From Candidatus Skiveiella danica (GTDB lineage Bacteria; Pseudomonadota; Gammaproteobacteria; Burkholderiales; Burkholderiaceae_C): 64,000 bases of DNA. Below are positions 29,682 to 38,927 of the stretch, piece by piece (within the stretch, counting starts at the first letter, position 1; the number at the start of each line of letters is the position of its first letter). The stretch spans positions 62,001 through 126,000 of the forward strand of contig JADKHE010000011.1 of assembly GCA_016721925.1 (NCBI GenBank), written 5' to 3'. A model generated the notes under the pieces. The model saw nothing but the letters and a program-made list of their open reading frames with translations. It searched no databases and was not told the DNA's origin. The translations under genes were made by a program, and so were the position numbers.

Positions 29682-30593
29682 TCAGGCTGCGAAGGCGTAG
29701 CCGAGCTGCGCGCGCAGGTGCGGTTTGTCGCCCTTGGCATTGCGGACTTCGAAGATCGCGTTATGGGGAAAGGTGCCCTTCACCTGGCGCGTGGCCCACA
29801 GAGAGGCCCGACCGGGCAGGTACAGCGGAGTCTTGAATTCCACCGTCACCTCGGCCTGCCCGATCGGCTGGCGCGGCAACATGGCTGCCAGTGCGCGGGC
29901 CTTGGTCCACAGGCCGTGGGCAATGGCCTGGCGGAAGCCGAACAGCTTCGCCGACGGCGCGCTCAGGTGGATGGGATTCATGTCGCCGGACACCAGACCG
30001 TAGCGGCGGCCGATGTCGGCCGGCGCCGTGAAGCCGGCCTGGCACGACAAGTTCGCATCGCTGCTCAGGGCGCTGACGTAGGGCTTGCCCACCGGGTTCT
30101 TCACGCCGATGCGCAGCGCCGTCATGGTGCCATCCCACACCCGCTCACCCTCGCGAGAAATGGCGAACTCCAGCGTGAACACCTGGCCCTTCTCATGGGC
30201 CAGCAATTCGCCGGTGCGCATTTCGACGCGCAGCAGGTCGCCCACGCTGAGCTGGCGGTGCTGGTGGATGCGATTGGCCAGGTGCACCGTGCCCATGGCG
30301 GGCCAAGGGCAATGTTCGGAGGCAAAGAACTCCATGGCCAGCGGGAAAGTCAGCATCTGCGGGTACAGCACCGGCACGCCGGCTTCTGGCTTGAAGCCGC
30401 ACACCTTGGCGTAGGCGGCCACCTGCGCGGCGTCGAGCGTCACGGCAGGACGCACGTAGGTCACCGGCTTGAGCGCCCTCACCACGCCGGGGCGCTTGCG
30501 GCTGGACAGCAGCGCGCCGGCGTACATCTGCGCGGCGTGCCTGGGCGTGGAAATCTCGATAGTGGTCATCGCGGTTTTCTTTCTTGTGGCCAT
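29682..30593 (-). CDS. MaoC-like enoyl-CoA hydratase/dehydratase (two hot-dog domains)
   Basis: About 300 residues form a double hot-dog fold. The second half contains the active-site pattern of R-specific hydratases: YGLVSGDMNPIHLS and the following AIAHGLWTKA. It would hydrate trans-2-enoyl-CoA. The ATG at 30593 overlaps the upstream stop; a GTG at 30596 and an ATG at 30569 (MTTIEIS) are alternative starts. It pairs functionally with the FabG4-type reductase upstream. Confidence 0.85.
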   Translation of the reverse strand: MATRKKTAMTTIEISTPRHAAQMYAGALLSSRKRPGVVRALKPVTYVRPAVTLDAAQVAAYAKVCGFKPEAGVPVLYPQMLTFPLAMEFFASEHCPWPAMGTVHLANRIHQHRQLSVGDLLRVEMRTGELLAHEKGQVFTLEFAISREGERVWDGTMTALRIGVKNPVGKPYVSALSSDANLSCQAGFTAPADIGRRYGLVSGDMNPIHLSAPSAKLFGFRQAIAHGLWTKARALAAMLPRQPIGQAEVTVEFKTPLYLPGRASLWATRQVKGTFPHNAIFEVRNAKGDKPHLRAQLGYAFAA

Positions 30594-32002
30594 CACGCCC
30601 CCATGATGCTTTGGCCGCAGACGCGCACCACGTTGCCCGTGATGCCAGCGGATGCGGGCGATGCAAACCAGCCAATGGCTTCGGCCACGTCCACCGGCAA
30701 TCCCCCCTGGCTCATCGAGTTCATGCGGCGCCCGGCTTCGCGAATGGCGAAAGGCACCGCGGCGGTCATCTGCGTCTCGATGAAACCTGGCGCCACGGCA
30801 TTGATGGTGATGCCCTTCGCCGCATACACCGGCGCATGACTCTGCACCATGCCCACCACTCCGGCCTTTGAAAAGGCGTAGTTGGTCTGCCCCATGTTGC
30901 CCGCAATGCCGGATATCGACGACACGCAGACGATGCGCCCACCAGCCTTCAAGGCGCCGGACGCCACCAGTGCGTCGTTGATGCGCTCCTGAGTGGAGAG
31001 GTTGACGTTGACCACCATCTGCCAGAAATGTTCTTTCATGTTGGCAATGGTCTTGTCGCGCGTGATGCCGGCGTTGTGCACCACCACGTCCCAGCCGCCA
31101 TCGGCCAGGGCCGCATCGACCAGCGCCTGGGGCGCCTCGGCGGCCCCGATGTCCAGCGCCAGCGCCCTGCCTTTCACTTTCGCGGCGACCTCATCCAGAC
31201 CCGCCTGCGCCTGCGGCACGTCCAGGCAGATCACGGTGGCGCCTTCACGGGCCATGACTTCGGCAATCGAGGCCCCGATGCCGCGCGATGCGCCGGTCAC
31301 CAGCACCTTCTTACCCGCCAAAGGCTGGGCCCAGTCGGTCGGCGCGGCGCCATCACCCACGGGCGCCCCGACGCGGATCACCTGCGCCGACACATAGGCC
31401 GAGCGCGGCGACAGCAGGAACCGCAGCGTCGACTCGACCTGATCCTCGGCGCCTTCGGCCACGTAGACCAGCTGCACGCCGATCGCCTTCTTGAGTTCCT
31501 TCGCCAGCGAACGGGTCAGCCCTTCCAGCGCCCGCTGCACCGTGGCCTTGCGCGGGTTCGCGCAGGCCTCCGGCGGGCGGCCGATGACGACGACGCGACC
31601 GCAGGGCAGCACCGAGCGCGCCGCATCATGGAAGAAGGTGTAGAGCGCGTCGGATTGGGTGCTGTCGTTCATCCCTGTTGCATCGAACACCAGCGCCTTG
31701 ACCTTCTCGCCGGGCTTGCCATCGACACCCCAGCGCCCGGTCATCAGGCCCGCCTTGTTGGCCAGCGGCATCCATTGCGGCAGCTGGGCATGGGCCACGG
31801 TCTGTGCGCCCATGGCCTTGAACATCGGCGCCAGCACGCCCAGCATCTGCGGGTCGCCGGCTCCACCGAGCAGGACCGAACCCTTGATCACGGGCTGACC
31901 CGGCTTGTAGCGCTCCAGCTTCAGGGGCTTGGGCAGGCCGAGGGCGTCGGCCAGACGGGCGCCCACGGGGGAGTTGGCAAAGTCGAGGTAAGAATCGGTC
32001 AT
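30593..32002 (-). CDS. FabG4-type 3-oxoacyl reductase (long SDR)
   Basis: The ATG at 32002 gives 469 residues. The N-terminal half is a degenerate Rossmann domain. The C-terminal half is a full SDR with TGASRGIG, the NAG motif (VVHNAGITRD), SSISG and the catalytic YAFSK. This architecture matches high-molecular-weight FabG4 enzymes that act on 3-oxoacyl-CoA with NADH. It starts the beta-oxidation unit, 240 nt downstream of the WS/DGAT gene, so the unit probably has its own promoter there. Confidence 0.88.
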   Translation of the reverse strand: MTDSYLDFANSPVGARLADALGLPKPLKLERYKPGQPVIKGSVLLGGAGDPQMLGVLAPMFKAMGAQTVAHAQLPQWMPLANKAGLMTGRWGVDGKPGEKVKALVFDATGMNDSTQSDALYTFFHDAARSVLPCGRVVVIGRPPEACANPRKATVQRALEGLTRSLAKELKKAIGVQLVYVAEGAEDQVESTLRFLLSPRSAYVSAQVIRVGAPVGDGAAPTDWAQPLAGKKVLVTGASRGIGASIAEVMAREGATVICLDVPQAQAGLDEVAAKVKGRALALDIGAAEAPQALVDAALADGGWDVVVHNAGITRDKTIANMKEHFWQMVVNVNLSTQERINDALVASGALKAGGRIVCVSSISGIAGNMGQTNYAFSKAGVVGMVQSHAPVYAAKGITINAVAPGFIETQMTAAVPFAIREAGRRMNSMSQGGLPVDVAEAIGWFASPASAGITGNVVRVCGQSIMGA

Positions 32003-32242
32003 GGTCAGGTTCCAGTGCATCGGCCATCACGCTGTTGCGCGGAGCCAGGTGTCGTGTTTGAAGAAATGCAGGATCGGCAAGATGGGAGGACGTTGGCGTT
32101 CATCCGAACGCTTGGGCACGGCAAAGGACCGATGCCTTTGAAGCATACGTCCGGTCACGCTCTTCGCGGTCGCCGGTTTTAGGGGTCTGTGTCTAACGCC
32201 TGGCGTTGAAAAATGACTTCAGAACGGCTCTGAAATGCACAT

Positions 32243-33679
32243 TTATGGCCTGGCTCGGCTGGCCATCACGCGCTTGCGCGTGGCTCTTTTGACAGGCGCT
32301 GGCGTGGCCGGTGTCAGCTTGTCCGCCAGAGCCCGCTCCAGTTCAAGAATCGACTCATCGGTGTAGTCCAGCATGCGCTGCAACGCCGGCACCGATCGCC
32401 GGCAGGCAATGTAGCCAAAGCCCAGGTTGTCGCCGTAGCCGCTGATCGTGATGTTCAGTGCAAGATAGTGCGTCGCAATGGAGACCGGATAGACCTCGTC
32501 CAGCCGCGCCCCATTGAGGTACAGGGTGTGTTTCGGTCCCGGCACATTGGAGATCACAACATTGAAACCCGGGCGCTGTTTCGAAGTGCCCATCACCATC
32601 CCTGCGCCCATGGGCGAGATCGAGGTGATGCCGTGCGCCATCTTCTGCAGCCGCGGCATCGCCTTCAGGCGCTCCTTGGCCTGGGTGGTGGACTGCACGA
32701 TGCGTTGCAACCGCTTGAGCGGATCGCGCAGGTTCGTCGCCAGATTGGCCAGCAGCAGGGACACCTGGTTTCCGCCGGCGTCGGTCTCGCCGTGCAGCGA
32801 GACCGGCACCATGGCAATCAGCGGCTTTCGGGGCAGCGCCTTCTGCACTTCCAGGTACCTGCGCAAGGCACCCGCGCAAATCGCCAGCGTGACGTCATTG
32901 ACCGTGGCCCCGGCCGCCTCGCCGATGCGCTTCAGGCGCGCCAGCGAATAGGACTGGGCCGCAAATCGCCGGGAGCCCGAGATCTCGACATTGAACGGTG
33001 TGGGTGGCGCATGAAAGGGCAGGGCCGATGCGCTGTCCGGATCTGCGGCGCGCACGATATCCCAAAGCCCGCCGGCCACGCCAGGCAGGATGTCGCGCCC
33101 CGCGCGGGCGGCACTGGCAAGCTGCTCGATCAAGCCCTTCGCCGGAGCCTCGCGCCGAACGGTGGGGTGGCGGGAATAGACTTGCGCCCACACCGGCGGC
33201 TTGTCTTCATCGGCCGTTCGCGCCAGCGACTCGGCCATGATCCTGGCCCCCGTCACGCCGTCCACGAGGGCGTGATGGATCTTGGTGTAGGTCGCGAACC
33301 GGCCCTGCGGCAGCCCTTCAATGACGTAGGCCTCCCACAGCGGGCGGTTGCGGTCCAGCAGGTTGCCATGCAAGCGCGAAATCATGGCCAGCAATTCCCG
33401 AATGCGTCCAGGATGCGGCAGGGCCAGGTGGCGCAGGTGATAGTCCAGCTCAAACTCCGTGTCGTCCTCCCAGTACCAGAGGCCCCTGCGCAAGACCGGG
33501 CGCTGGTTGAAGGGCGGCAGCGCCGAAAGATGCCGACCCCAGCCGGCCAGCAACTGGCTGACGAAATGGGGCCCCGCCCCTGGCGGCGGACTGTAGATGT
33601 TGAGGCCCGCGACATGCATGGGCTGGTTGCGGGTTTCCATCCACAGGAAGGCGGAATCTGTCGGGCTGAGAACTTTCAT
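32243..33679 (-). CDS. Wax ester synthase / diacylglycerol acyltransferase (WS/DGAT)
   Basis: The 478 residues match the family length. The catalytic HHxxxDG motif is HHALVDG (His135, His136, Asp140). The PLWE motif precedes it, and the conserved ISNVPGPKHTLYLNGA and ALNITISGYGDNLGFGY follow in the C-terminal half. The enzyme transfers acyl groups from acyl-CoA to alcohols or diacylglycerol, making storage wax esters or triacylglycerol, usually at the inner membrane. It is the last gene of the six-gene unit beginning at 38708. Confidence 0.93.
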   Translation of the reverse strand: MKVLSPTDSAFLWMETRNQPMHVAGLNIYSPPPGAGPHFVSQLLAGWGRHLSALPPFNQRPVLRRGLWYWEDDTEFELDYHLRHLALPHPGRIRELLAMISRLHGNLLDRNRPLWEAYVIEGLPQGRFATYTKIHHALVDGVTGARIMAESLARTADEDKPPVWAQVYSRHPTVRREAPAKGLIEQLASAARAGRDILPGVAGGLWDIVRAADPDSASALPFHAPPTPFNVEISGSRRFAAQSYSLARLKRIGEAAGATVNDVTLAICAGALRRYLEVQKALPRKPLIAMVPVSLHGETDAGGNQVSLLLANLATNLRDPLKRLQRIVQSTTQAKERLKAMPRLQKMAHGITSISPMGAGMVMGTSKQRPGFNVVISNVPGPKHTLYLNGARLDEVYPVSIATHYLALNITISGYGDNLGFGYIACRRSVPALQRMLDYTDESILELERALADKLTPATPAPVKRATRKRVMASRARP

Positions 33680-33699
33680 GATCTGGCTTTATTCGGCTT

Positions 33700-34818
33700 T
33701 CATGACGCGCTTTTCAGTTCTGCCGCCACACGCACGCCTTGCAGGCGCAGCCGGGGAATGTCCAGTGCCAACAGGCGCTCGCCCCCGACCGACGCCAGCC
33801 AGTCGCGCACCAGTGCCTGCTCCAGCGGATTCATGGCGCGGTACGCGTCCAGAGTACGCTGCGCCATCCACAGGGTGTAGGGAATCGCGGCCCGGCGGAA
33901 AAGCCCCTGGCCCATCGGCATCTCCACATCGGCCAGACTGCGCGGCAAGGTCTTGCCGGCCGGCCAGTCCACCAGTTTGGCCTTCACCTGCGCGTTGATG
34001 CCTTCGAGCAGCGGGACGAACTCCCGGGCAATGGCCTGAAATACCGGCGCCAGCGTGGGCGCGATCTGGTCGTTCGCCAGCAGAGCAGGCAAGCTCGCCG
34101 CACCGTGGGACGGCTCGGCCATGCGGTCGATCCAGGCACGCAGGTGCCGGCGCGGCGCCACCAGTTCGCGCGCCGGCCAGGGGTCCCGCCCGAGGTGCCC
34201 GTACATGCTGCCGACGAGGCCAAAGTCGCCCAGCGTGGGACGTTCACCGAACAGGAAGCGGTGCTGCGCGAAATGGGCGTCCAGCAGGTCGAGCATGTCC
34301 CCCATCCAGGCATCCATCAGCGCGAATTGCCCGGGCCGAACGCCCACCGAATGCAGCATGCCGCGAAGTTTCCCGGCCACGACCTTGACTGCGCGCCGTT
34401 GAGCGAAGCCCGGCAGGTGCGGCAGCAGGGCGCTGCCGGCTTCGCGCTCGAACAGGGCATAGTTTTCCGGATAGGTCCAGCGTGTGTGCATGGCCATCGG
34501 GATCCACCACTCATCGCCCCAGGCTTCCATCAGGTACGAGGCAAAGCGCTGCACCGGTGTGGCCGGATGGACCGAGCGGTCCGCGATGCGGGCTTCAACG
34601 TGATCGATGATCCGGCTGGTGTCGTTGATCCACTCGCCCTCGGGCGTGACCATGACCGGCATCACGGCGGCGCCCGTCTTGCGCTTGATGCGCCGCATCA
34701 GCGTGAACATGTCCACGGCCTTGTGCTCGAACGGCGCCTGCTTGTAGCGCAGGTAACACAGGGCCTTGCCGGTGAAATACGACAGATGCCAGCCGTACAG
34801 CGTGTAGGAAGTGCTCAC
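33700..34818 (-). CDS. Glutathione S-transferase-like protein (long)
   Basis: Residues 1-85 are a GST N-terminal thioredoxin fold (YTLYGWHLSYFTGKALCYLRY, VMPVMVTPEGEWINDT with its cis-Pro). An all-helical GST C-terminal domain follows with FLFGERPTLGDFGLVGS. At 372 residues it is about 150 longer than usual, the extra C-terminal part being helical and unassigned. It lies 16 nt from the SDR and 20 nt from the WS/DGAT gene. Confidence 0.8.
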   Translation of the reverse strand: MSTSYTLYGWHLSYFTGKALCYLRYKQAPFEHKAVDMFTLMRRIKRKTGAAVMPVMVTPEGEWINDTSRIIDHVEARIADRSVHPATPVQRFASYLMEAWGDEWWIPMAMHTRWTYPENYALFEREAGSALLPHLPGFAQRRAVKVVAGKLRGMLHSVGVRPGQFALMDAWMGDMLDLLDAHFAQHRFLFGERPTLGDFGLVGSMYGHLGRDPWPARELVAPRRHLRAWIDRMAEPSHGAASLPALLANDQIAPTLAPVFQAIAREFVPLLEGINAQVKAKLVDWPAGKTLPRSLADVEMPMGQGLFRRAAIPYTLWMAQRTLDAYRAMNPLEQALVRDWLASVGGERLLALDIPRLRLQGVRVAAELKSAS

Positions 34819-34834
34819 GATCGAATCTCCGGCC

Positions 34835-35596
34835 TCACGCCAGCTTGTTCCACAGGCTGTCGGGGAAATGTCCGAAAAAGGGACGCAGCCATTTCCACGG
34901 CCAGGCGGGCACGACGCCCACCGGCTTGCGCTGCTCGATCAGGGTCACGATTTCGCGCGCGGCCTGAGCCGCCGGGACGGCGAAGGGAAACTTCTCGATC
35001 TTGGGCATGATGTCGGTCACCACGAAGCCCGGCAGGATGGAGGTCACCGCCACATTCTTGCGCTTGAGCTCGAGCCGGGCCGCGTCGAGGTACATCGAAA
35101 ACGCAGCCTTGCTGGCACAGTAGGCCGCCTGCTTGGGCATGGCCTGCAACGAGGCCAGCGAGGAAATGCCGACGATCTGGCCGGCGCCCCGCGATACGAG
35201 ATGTTCTGCCGCCGCCTCCACCGTGGCTATGGCCCCGATCACATTGGTTTGAATCACCCGACGGGCATCGGCAAGCTGCCCCTTGCCCACCCCGGTGAAG
35301 CGGTTGATGCCGGCATTGGCAACGACGATGTCAACACCGCCGAGACGCGCAAACAGCTCGTGCAACACCGGCGCGACGGTCTCGTCCTGGTCCACGTCCA
35401 GTTCGGCGATTTCGATGCGCAAGCCCGGCTGGCCGGTTCCGCCCAAAATGTCACTGCGCAAGATCTCCAATCGCTCAAACCGACGCGCCGTCAGGCCCAG
35501 GTGGTAGCCGCGCCCGGCGAACTCCCGGGCCAGGGCCTCGCCAATGCCGGCCGAGGCACCGGTGATGACCACCGTCTTGTTCTTCAGTTCAGACAT
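34835..35596 (-). CDS. Short-chain dehydrogenase/reductase
   Basis: The 253-residue classical SDR has TGASAGIG for NAD(P) binding, NAG (VVANAGINRF), SSLAS and the catalytic YCASK. Classical members act on alcohols or ketones. The C-terminus (WPWKWLRPFFGHFPDSLW) is hydrophobic and may contact the membrane. The start is only 1 nt from the sulfatase stop, so the two are coupled. Confidence 0.9.
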   Translation of the reverse strand: MSELKNKTVVITGASAGIGEALAREFAGRGYHLGLTARRFERLEILRSDILGGTGQPGLRIEIAELDVDQDETVAPVLHELFARLGGVDIVVANAGINRFTGVGKGQLADARRVIQTNVIGAIATVEAAAEHLVSRGAGQIVGISSLASLQAMPKQAAYCASKAAFSMYLDAARLELKRKNVAVTSILPGFVVTDIMPKIEKFPFAVPAAQAAREIVTLIEQRKPVGVVPAWPWKWLRPFFGHFPDSLWNKLA

Positions 35597-35597
35597 C

Positions 35598-37262
35598 TCA
35601 GTTGTACCAGTAGGTGTAGTCGTCCTGCGGCGTCATCTTCTGGTCCAGGGTTTTGTCGATGGCGATGGGCATTTCGATGAACGAGGGCCACCGGGGCGCC
35701 GGCATCCCGGCGTGATGAGCCTGCAGCTTCGATTTCAGCTGGGCCAGTTTCTCGGGTTCTGTGGCGGCCAGATTGTTCTTTTCGGTCGGATCCGTGTTCA
35801 GGTTGAACAGCCAGTCTTTCTTCGGTCGGTCAGTGACCGTGAGCTTCCAGCCCTGCTCCTGCACCGTGCGCATCGGGCCATCTCGCCAGAACAAGGCTCG
35901 TGGCGCCTGGGCCGTGCCCTCCTTGGCCAGGTAAGGCAGCAGATTGACGCCATCGATCGGGCGATCGGCCGGCACCGCCGCACCCGCCGCGGCGGCCACC
36001 GTCGGCAGGATGTCGATGCTTGACACTGCCGGTTTGTATTGCGTACCGGCCTGGATGTGCCCTGGCCATCTGGCGACAAAGGGCACGCGCAGACCGCCCT
36101 CGAACTGGGTGAGCTTCCAGCCGCGATAAGGGCGGTTGACCTCGGGCAGGCCGATGTAGCCCGGCGCGCCGTTGTCGCTGGTGAATATGACCAGCGTGTT
36201 CTCGTCCAGGCCCTCTTCGCGCAGTGTCTGCATCACCCGGCCGACACTGCGGTCGATGGAGCGGATCATCGCGGCATAGACCCGCTGGCGGTGGTCCTTG
36301 ATCTGGGGCAGGGCATCGTAGTCTTCCTTGCTGGCCTGCATCGGCGTGTGCACGCCCCAGTGGGCCAGGTACAGGAAGAAAGGTCGATTCTTGTTCTTCC
36401 GGATCGCGTTCACCGCCTCGTCGGTGTAGTAGTCAGCGAGGTATTTGCTCGGTTCGAACCACTTGCCGGCGTTGTAGCTGACCGCAAAGCGCATGTTGGG
36501 CCACAGGAATTTGTCGATCGGGTCGAAGTCCTGCTTGGAGTTGACCACACGCGGGTCTTTCTCGGGCAAGTGCAGACCACTTTCCATGAACAGGGTCTCG
36601 TCAAAGCCTTGCCCGTTGGGCCGCATCTCCGGTGTGCTGCCGAGGTGCCATTTCCCGATGTGCAGCGTGTGGTAGCCGCGCGCCTTGAGCAACTCGGCAA
36701 CCGTCTGCTCCGACGGCGGCATGCCCAGATCGTTGAAATCCTTTGCCGCCTTCGCCTTTTCCTGGTCAATGATCACCGGATACAGACGTTCCGGGTCGGC
36801 GTACAGCGCACCGGCGACCCGCGCCATCGCCCCGGGCGTCGGGGTGAACTCCACCCCAAAGCGCCAGGGATAACGCCCGGTGAGCAAGGCCGCGCGCGAC
36901 ACGGTACACACCGCCGCAGCCGCGTACCCCTGATCAAAGCGGACACCGTCACGGGCGATGGCATCGATGTTTGGCGTCGGCACGCCCTGCGCCGCATAGC
37001 CCCCGCCGTGCGTGGTGACGTCGTTGATCCCCAGGTCATCGGCCAGGATGACGATGACATTCGGTGGGCGCTGCGCCGCTGGCTTGTCCGCAGTGGCCGG
37101 GCCGTCCGCCCAGGCAACCGGGTGATTCGGCTCGCGGGGGTACTTCCAGTCGGTATGCCAGCCCAGTGAATACTGCAGGATCAACAAACGGTTGGCATAC
37201 AGGGCGGCCGCAGCCCCGGCGACCACCACCAAGGCAATCAAAAGTTTCTTTTTCAGGGTCAT
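35598..37262 (-). CDS. Arylsulfatase with non-canonical active-site motif CTVSR
   Basis: The ATG at 37262 gives 554 residues. A membrane anchor or signal (KKLLIALVVVAGAAAALYA) is followed by the sulfatase core: VILADDLGIND, the nucleophile region CTVSRAALLTGRYPWR with Cys119, HIGKWHLGS and FTSDNGAPGY. In most sulfatases the third position of the motif is Pro (CxPSR); here it is Val121, so formylglycine formation may be different or impaired. It lies between a DUF1330-like gene and the SDR gene. Confidence 0.92.
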   Translation of the reverse strand: MTLKKKLLIALVVVAGAAAALYANRLLILQYSLGWHTDWKYPREPNHPVAWADGPATADKPAAQRPPNVIVILADDLGINDVTTHGGGYAAQGVPTPNIDAIARDGVRFDQGYAAAAVCTVSRAALLTGRYPWRFGVEFTPTPGAMARVAGALYADPERLYPVIIDQEKAKAAKDFNDLGMPPSEQTVAELLKARGYHTLHIGKWHLGSTPEMRPNGQGFDETLFMESGLHLPEKDPRVVNSKQDFDPIDKFLWPNMRFAVSYNAGKWFEPSKYLADYYTDEAVNAIRKNKNRPFFLYLAHWGVHTPMQASKEDYDALPQIKDHRQRVYAAMIRSIDRSVGRVMQTLREEGLDENTLVIFTSDNGAPGYIGLPEVNRPYRGWKLTQFEGGLRVPFVARWPGHIQAGTQYKPAVSSIDILPTVAAAAGAAVPADRPIDGVNLLPYLAKEGTAQAPRALFWRDGPMRTVQEQGWKLTVTDRPKKDWLFNLNTDPTEKNNLAATEPEKLAQLKSKLQAHHAGMPAPRWPSFIEMPIAIDKTLDQKMTPQDDYTYWYN

Positions 37263-37277
37263 AGGTCTCGCCACCAT

Positions 37278-37886
37278 CTACCGAAGCGCTAGGAACAGCG
37301 TCGATCCCACGAGCGCCAGCGCGCTGGCCGCGATGAATCGCACCGGGAACAGGCTGATCAAGGGTTTGACAGGAAAAACATGGGTCTTCTCCAGCGCGGC
37401 CCATTTGTGAACAAAGATGTCGTCTCGCTGGGTCTCCAGGGCGAACCGAAGAAAGTCGCGCCGGCTGCGGTAGCGAACCATCGCCACGTAGTGCCAGGCA
37501 TCGGCGCCTTCGGGCTCGATGAAGGTTCCGATGCGTTTGGCAATGAACAGGATCAGGCTGCCATTTCGTAGCAGGGGGCCGATCACCGCCTTTCCATAGC
37601 GCCGGTCCGCTGCCCGGGGATCGTCGCCATAGTCGTAACCCGGCGGGTACAGCGCCTTGGGGCGGTAGCGCACCAGGTTCTGCATCACGAATTCCTTGCC
37701 GTCGTCACCGGCAATCAAGGTTTGCAGTTCCTGCAGCACCGCCTCGTCCGTCGTGTGCGCGCCCAGTTCTTTCATGAATTGGTCGATTTCGGCTGGCGAC
37801 AGGGGCTGGCCACGGCCCCCGTACCAGACCAGGAACAGACCGTACACCGCCAGCAGCGGGATGGCGATGGCCAGCGCCAACGTCAT
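37278..37886 (-). CDS. Membrane-anchored protein with DUF1330-like domain
   Basis: The 202-residue protein has hydrophobic helices at both ends and a soluble middle. The soluble part (VMQNLVRYRPKALYPPGYDYG, ADAWHYVAMVRYRSRRDFLRF) resembles the DUF1330/dimeric alpha-beta barrel family. Function is unknown. It is packed 3 nt after the metal-dependent hydrolase and 15 nt before the sulfatase. Confidence 0.65.
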   Translation of the reverse strand: MTLALAIAIPLLAVYGLFLVWYGGRGQPLSPAEIDQFMKELGAHTTDEAVLQELQTLIAGDDGKEFVMQNLVRYRPKALYPPGYDYGDDPRAADRRYGKAVIGPLLRNGSLILFIAKRIGTFIEPEGADAWHYVAMVRYRSRRDFLRFALETQRDDIFVHKWAALEKTHVFPVKPLISLFPVRFIAASALALVGSTLFLALR

Positions 37887-37889
37887 CCT

Positions 37890-38708
37890 TCAATGCCCGA
37901 CGACCGAGAACTGCGCGGCATTCTCGAGCAGCCACTGACGGGAACGGCTGGCGTCATGTTGGCTGGGGTGAAAACCGGGGGCAAGGTATTCGCGCCACAA
38001 GCCGACGTTGCCGCGAATCATGCCGTCCCGGGCAAACAGCAGCCGGGCACCACGGGTCCATGTGCTCCACCGGAACAGGCTGCCGTCATGCCACAGGTTG
38101 CGCACCGTCTGGCGCGCCACGTCGGCCAGGAAGGTGACGGTGATGAAGCGGAACACCCGGATGCGCCAGCGGTGGTCGCCGCTGAGCGCCTGGTAGATGT
38201 CAAAGGCCGTGCTTCGGTGCTCGGATTCTTCTGCGCTGTGCCACAACCACAGGGTCTGCAATCGGGGCTCGGCACCCGCCAGCGCCTCCGGATGACGCAG
38301 CATCCAGTCGGCAAAGATGGCGGTGAAGTGTTCGGTGGCGGCCGTAGCCGCCACGTGGATGCGCACGTCGCGGTGGGCGTTGTCTTTCAGCCGCTGCTGC
38401 GCCCGGCGTTCGATCTGGTTGCGGTAGCCCAGCCGTTCGAGGTGGCCATTGAACAGTCCGTGCAGCCGCCGGTGGGTGGCCTCCTGGCCCACAAACCCCT
38501 GCACTTCCCGGGCAAAACGCCCGCCCTCGGACTCCGGCAGCGCCTTGAGGCCGGCCCGTACGGAGTCGATGAAGTACTGCTCGCCCACCGGAAAACTCAT
38601 GGACAAGGCACTGAAGAAGGCCGACCGAAACGCATCGCCGCCATTCCACCGCCCGGGGAACGGCGTATTCAGGTCGATCAGCAGGCGGCGCACGACAAGG
38701 TCGGTCAT
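37890..38708 (-). CDS. Metal-dependent hydrolase family protein (COG3687/PF10118-like)
   Basis: The ATG at 38708 gives 272 residues. The conserved metal-ligand blocks FVGQEATHRRLHGLFN, ATEHFTAIFADW and WLWHSAEESEHRSTAFDIY, rich in paired Glu and His, match the predicted metal-dependent hydrolases of this family (ferritin-like helical di-metal proteins). The frame stays open to 39002, but the upstream part overlaps the operator region and has no family match. It is the first gene of the six-gene unit with sulfatase and WS/DGAT. Confidence 0.8.
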   Translation of the reverse strand: MTDLVVRRLLIDLNTPFPGRWNGGDAFRSAFFSALSMSFPVGEQYFIDSVRAGLKALPESEGGRFAREVQGFVGQEATHRRLHGLFNGHLERLGYRNQIERRAQQRLKDNAHRDVRIHVAATAATEHFTAIFADWMLRHPEALAGAEPRLQTLWLWHSAEESEHRSTAFDIYQALSGDHRWRIRVFRFITVTFLADVARQTVRNLWHDGSLFRWSTWTRGARLLFARDGMIRGNVGLWREYLAPGFHPSQHDASRSRQWLLENAAQFSVVGH

Positions 38709-38795
38709 TTCAAGCTTCCAGGGCACAAACGCGGCCCCCGACACACCACCGCCCCGCCTGAATTGCAGACACCGGGCTCCACGGCGGGACCACTT

Positions 38796-38813
38796 CAATA
38801 CAGTAGTGTATTG
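38796..38813. promoter_or_regulatory. Palindromic operator candidate CAATACA-N4-TGTATTG
   Basis: Two perfect 7-bp arms separated by GTAG, 88 bp upstream of the metal-dependent hydrolase start and about 115 bp upstream of the divergent MBL gene. The TACA/TGTA symmetry is typical for TetR-type operators and overlaps a likely promoter. Confidence 0.55.
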
Positions 38814-38927
38814 ATTCGCTCCTGTCAACGGGACCATCCCGCACCGGCGCGTCATCCCTGTACAGTCTCGGGCATCGGAATCGCTCGCCGAACCCAGCCG
38901 CCGCTTGTCTAGCTGAATCTTCTTGCC

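Noticed and set aside
32195..32207. Palindrome AACGCC-T-GGCGTT between WS/DGAT and FabG4 genes
   Set aside because: Could be an operator for the beta-oxidation unit, but it is short and close to the end of the upstream region; evidence insufficient.
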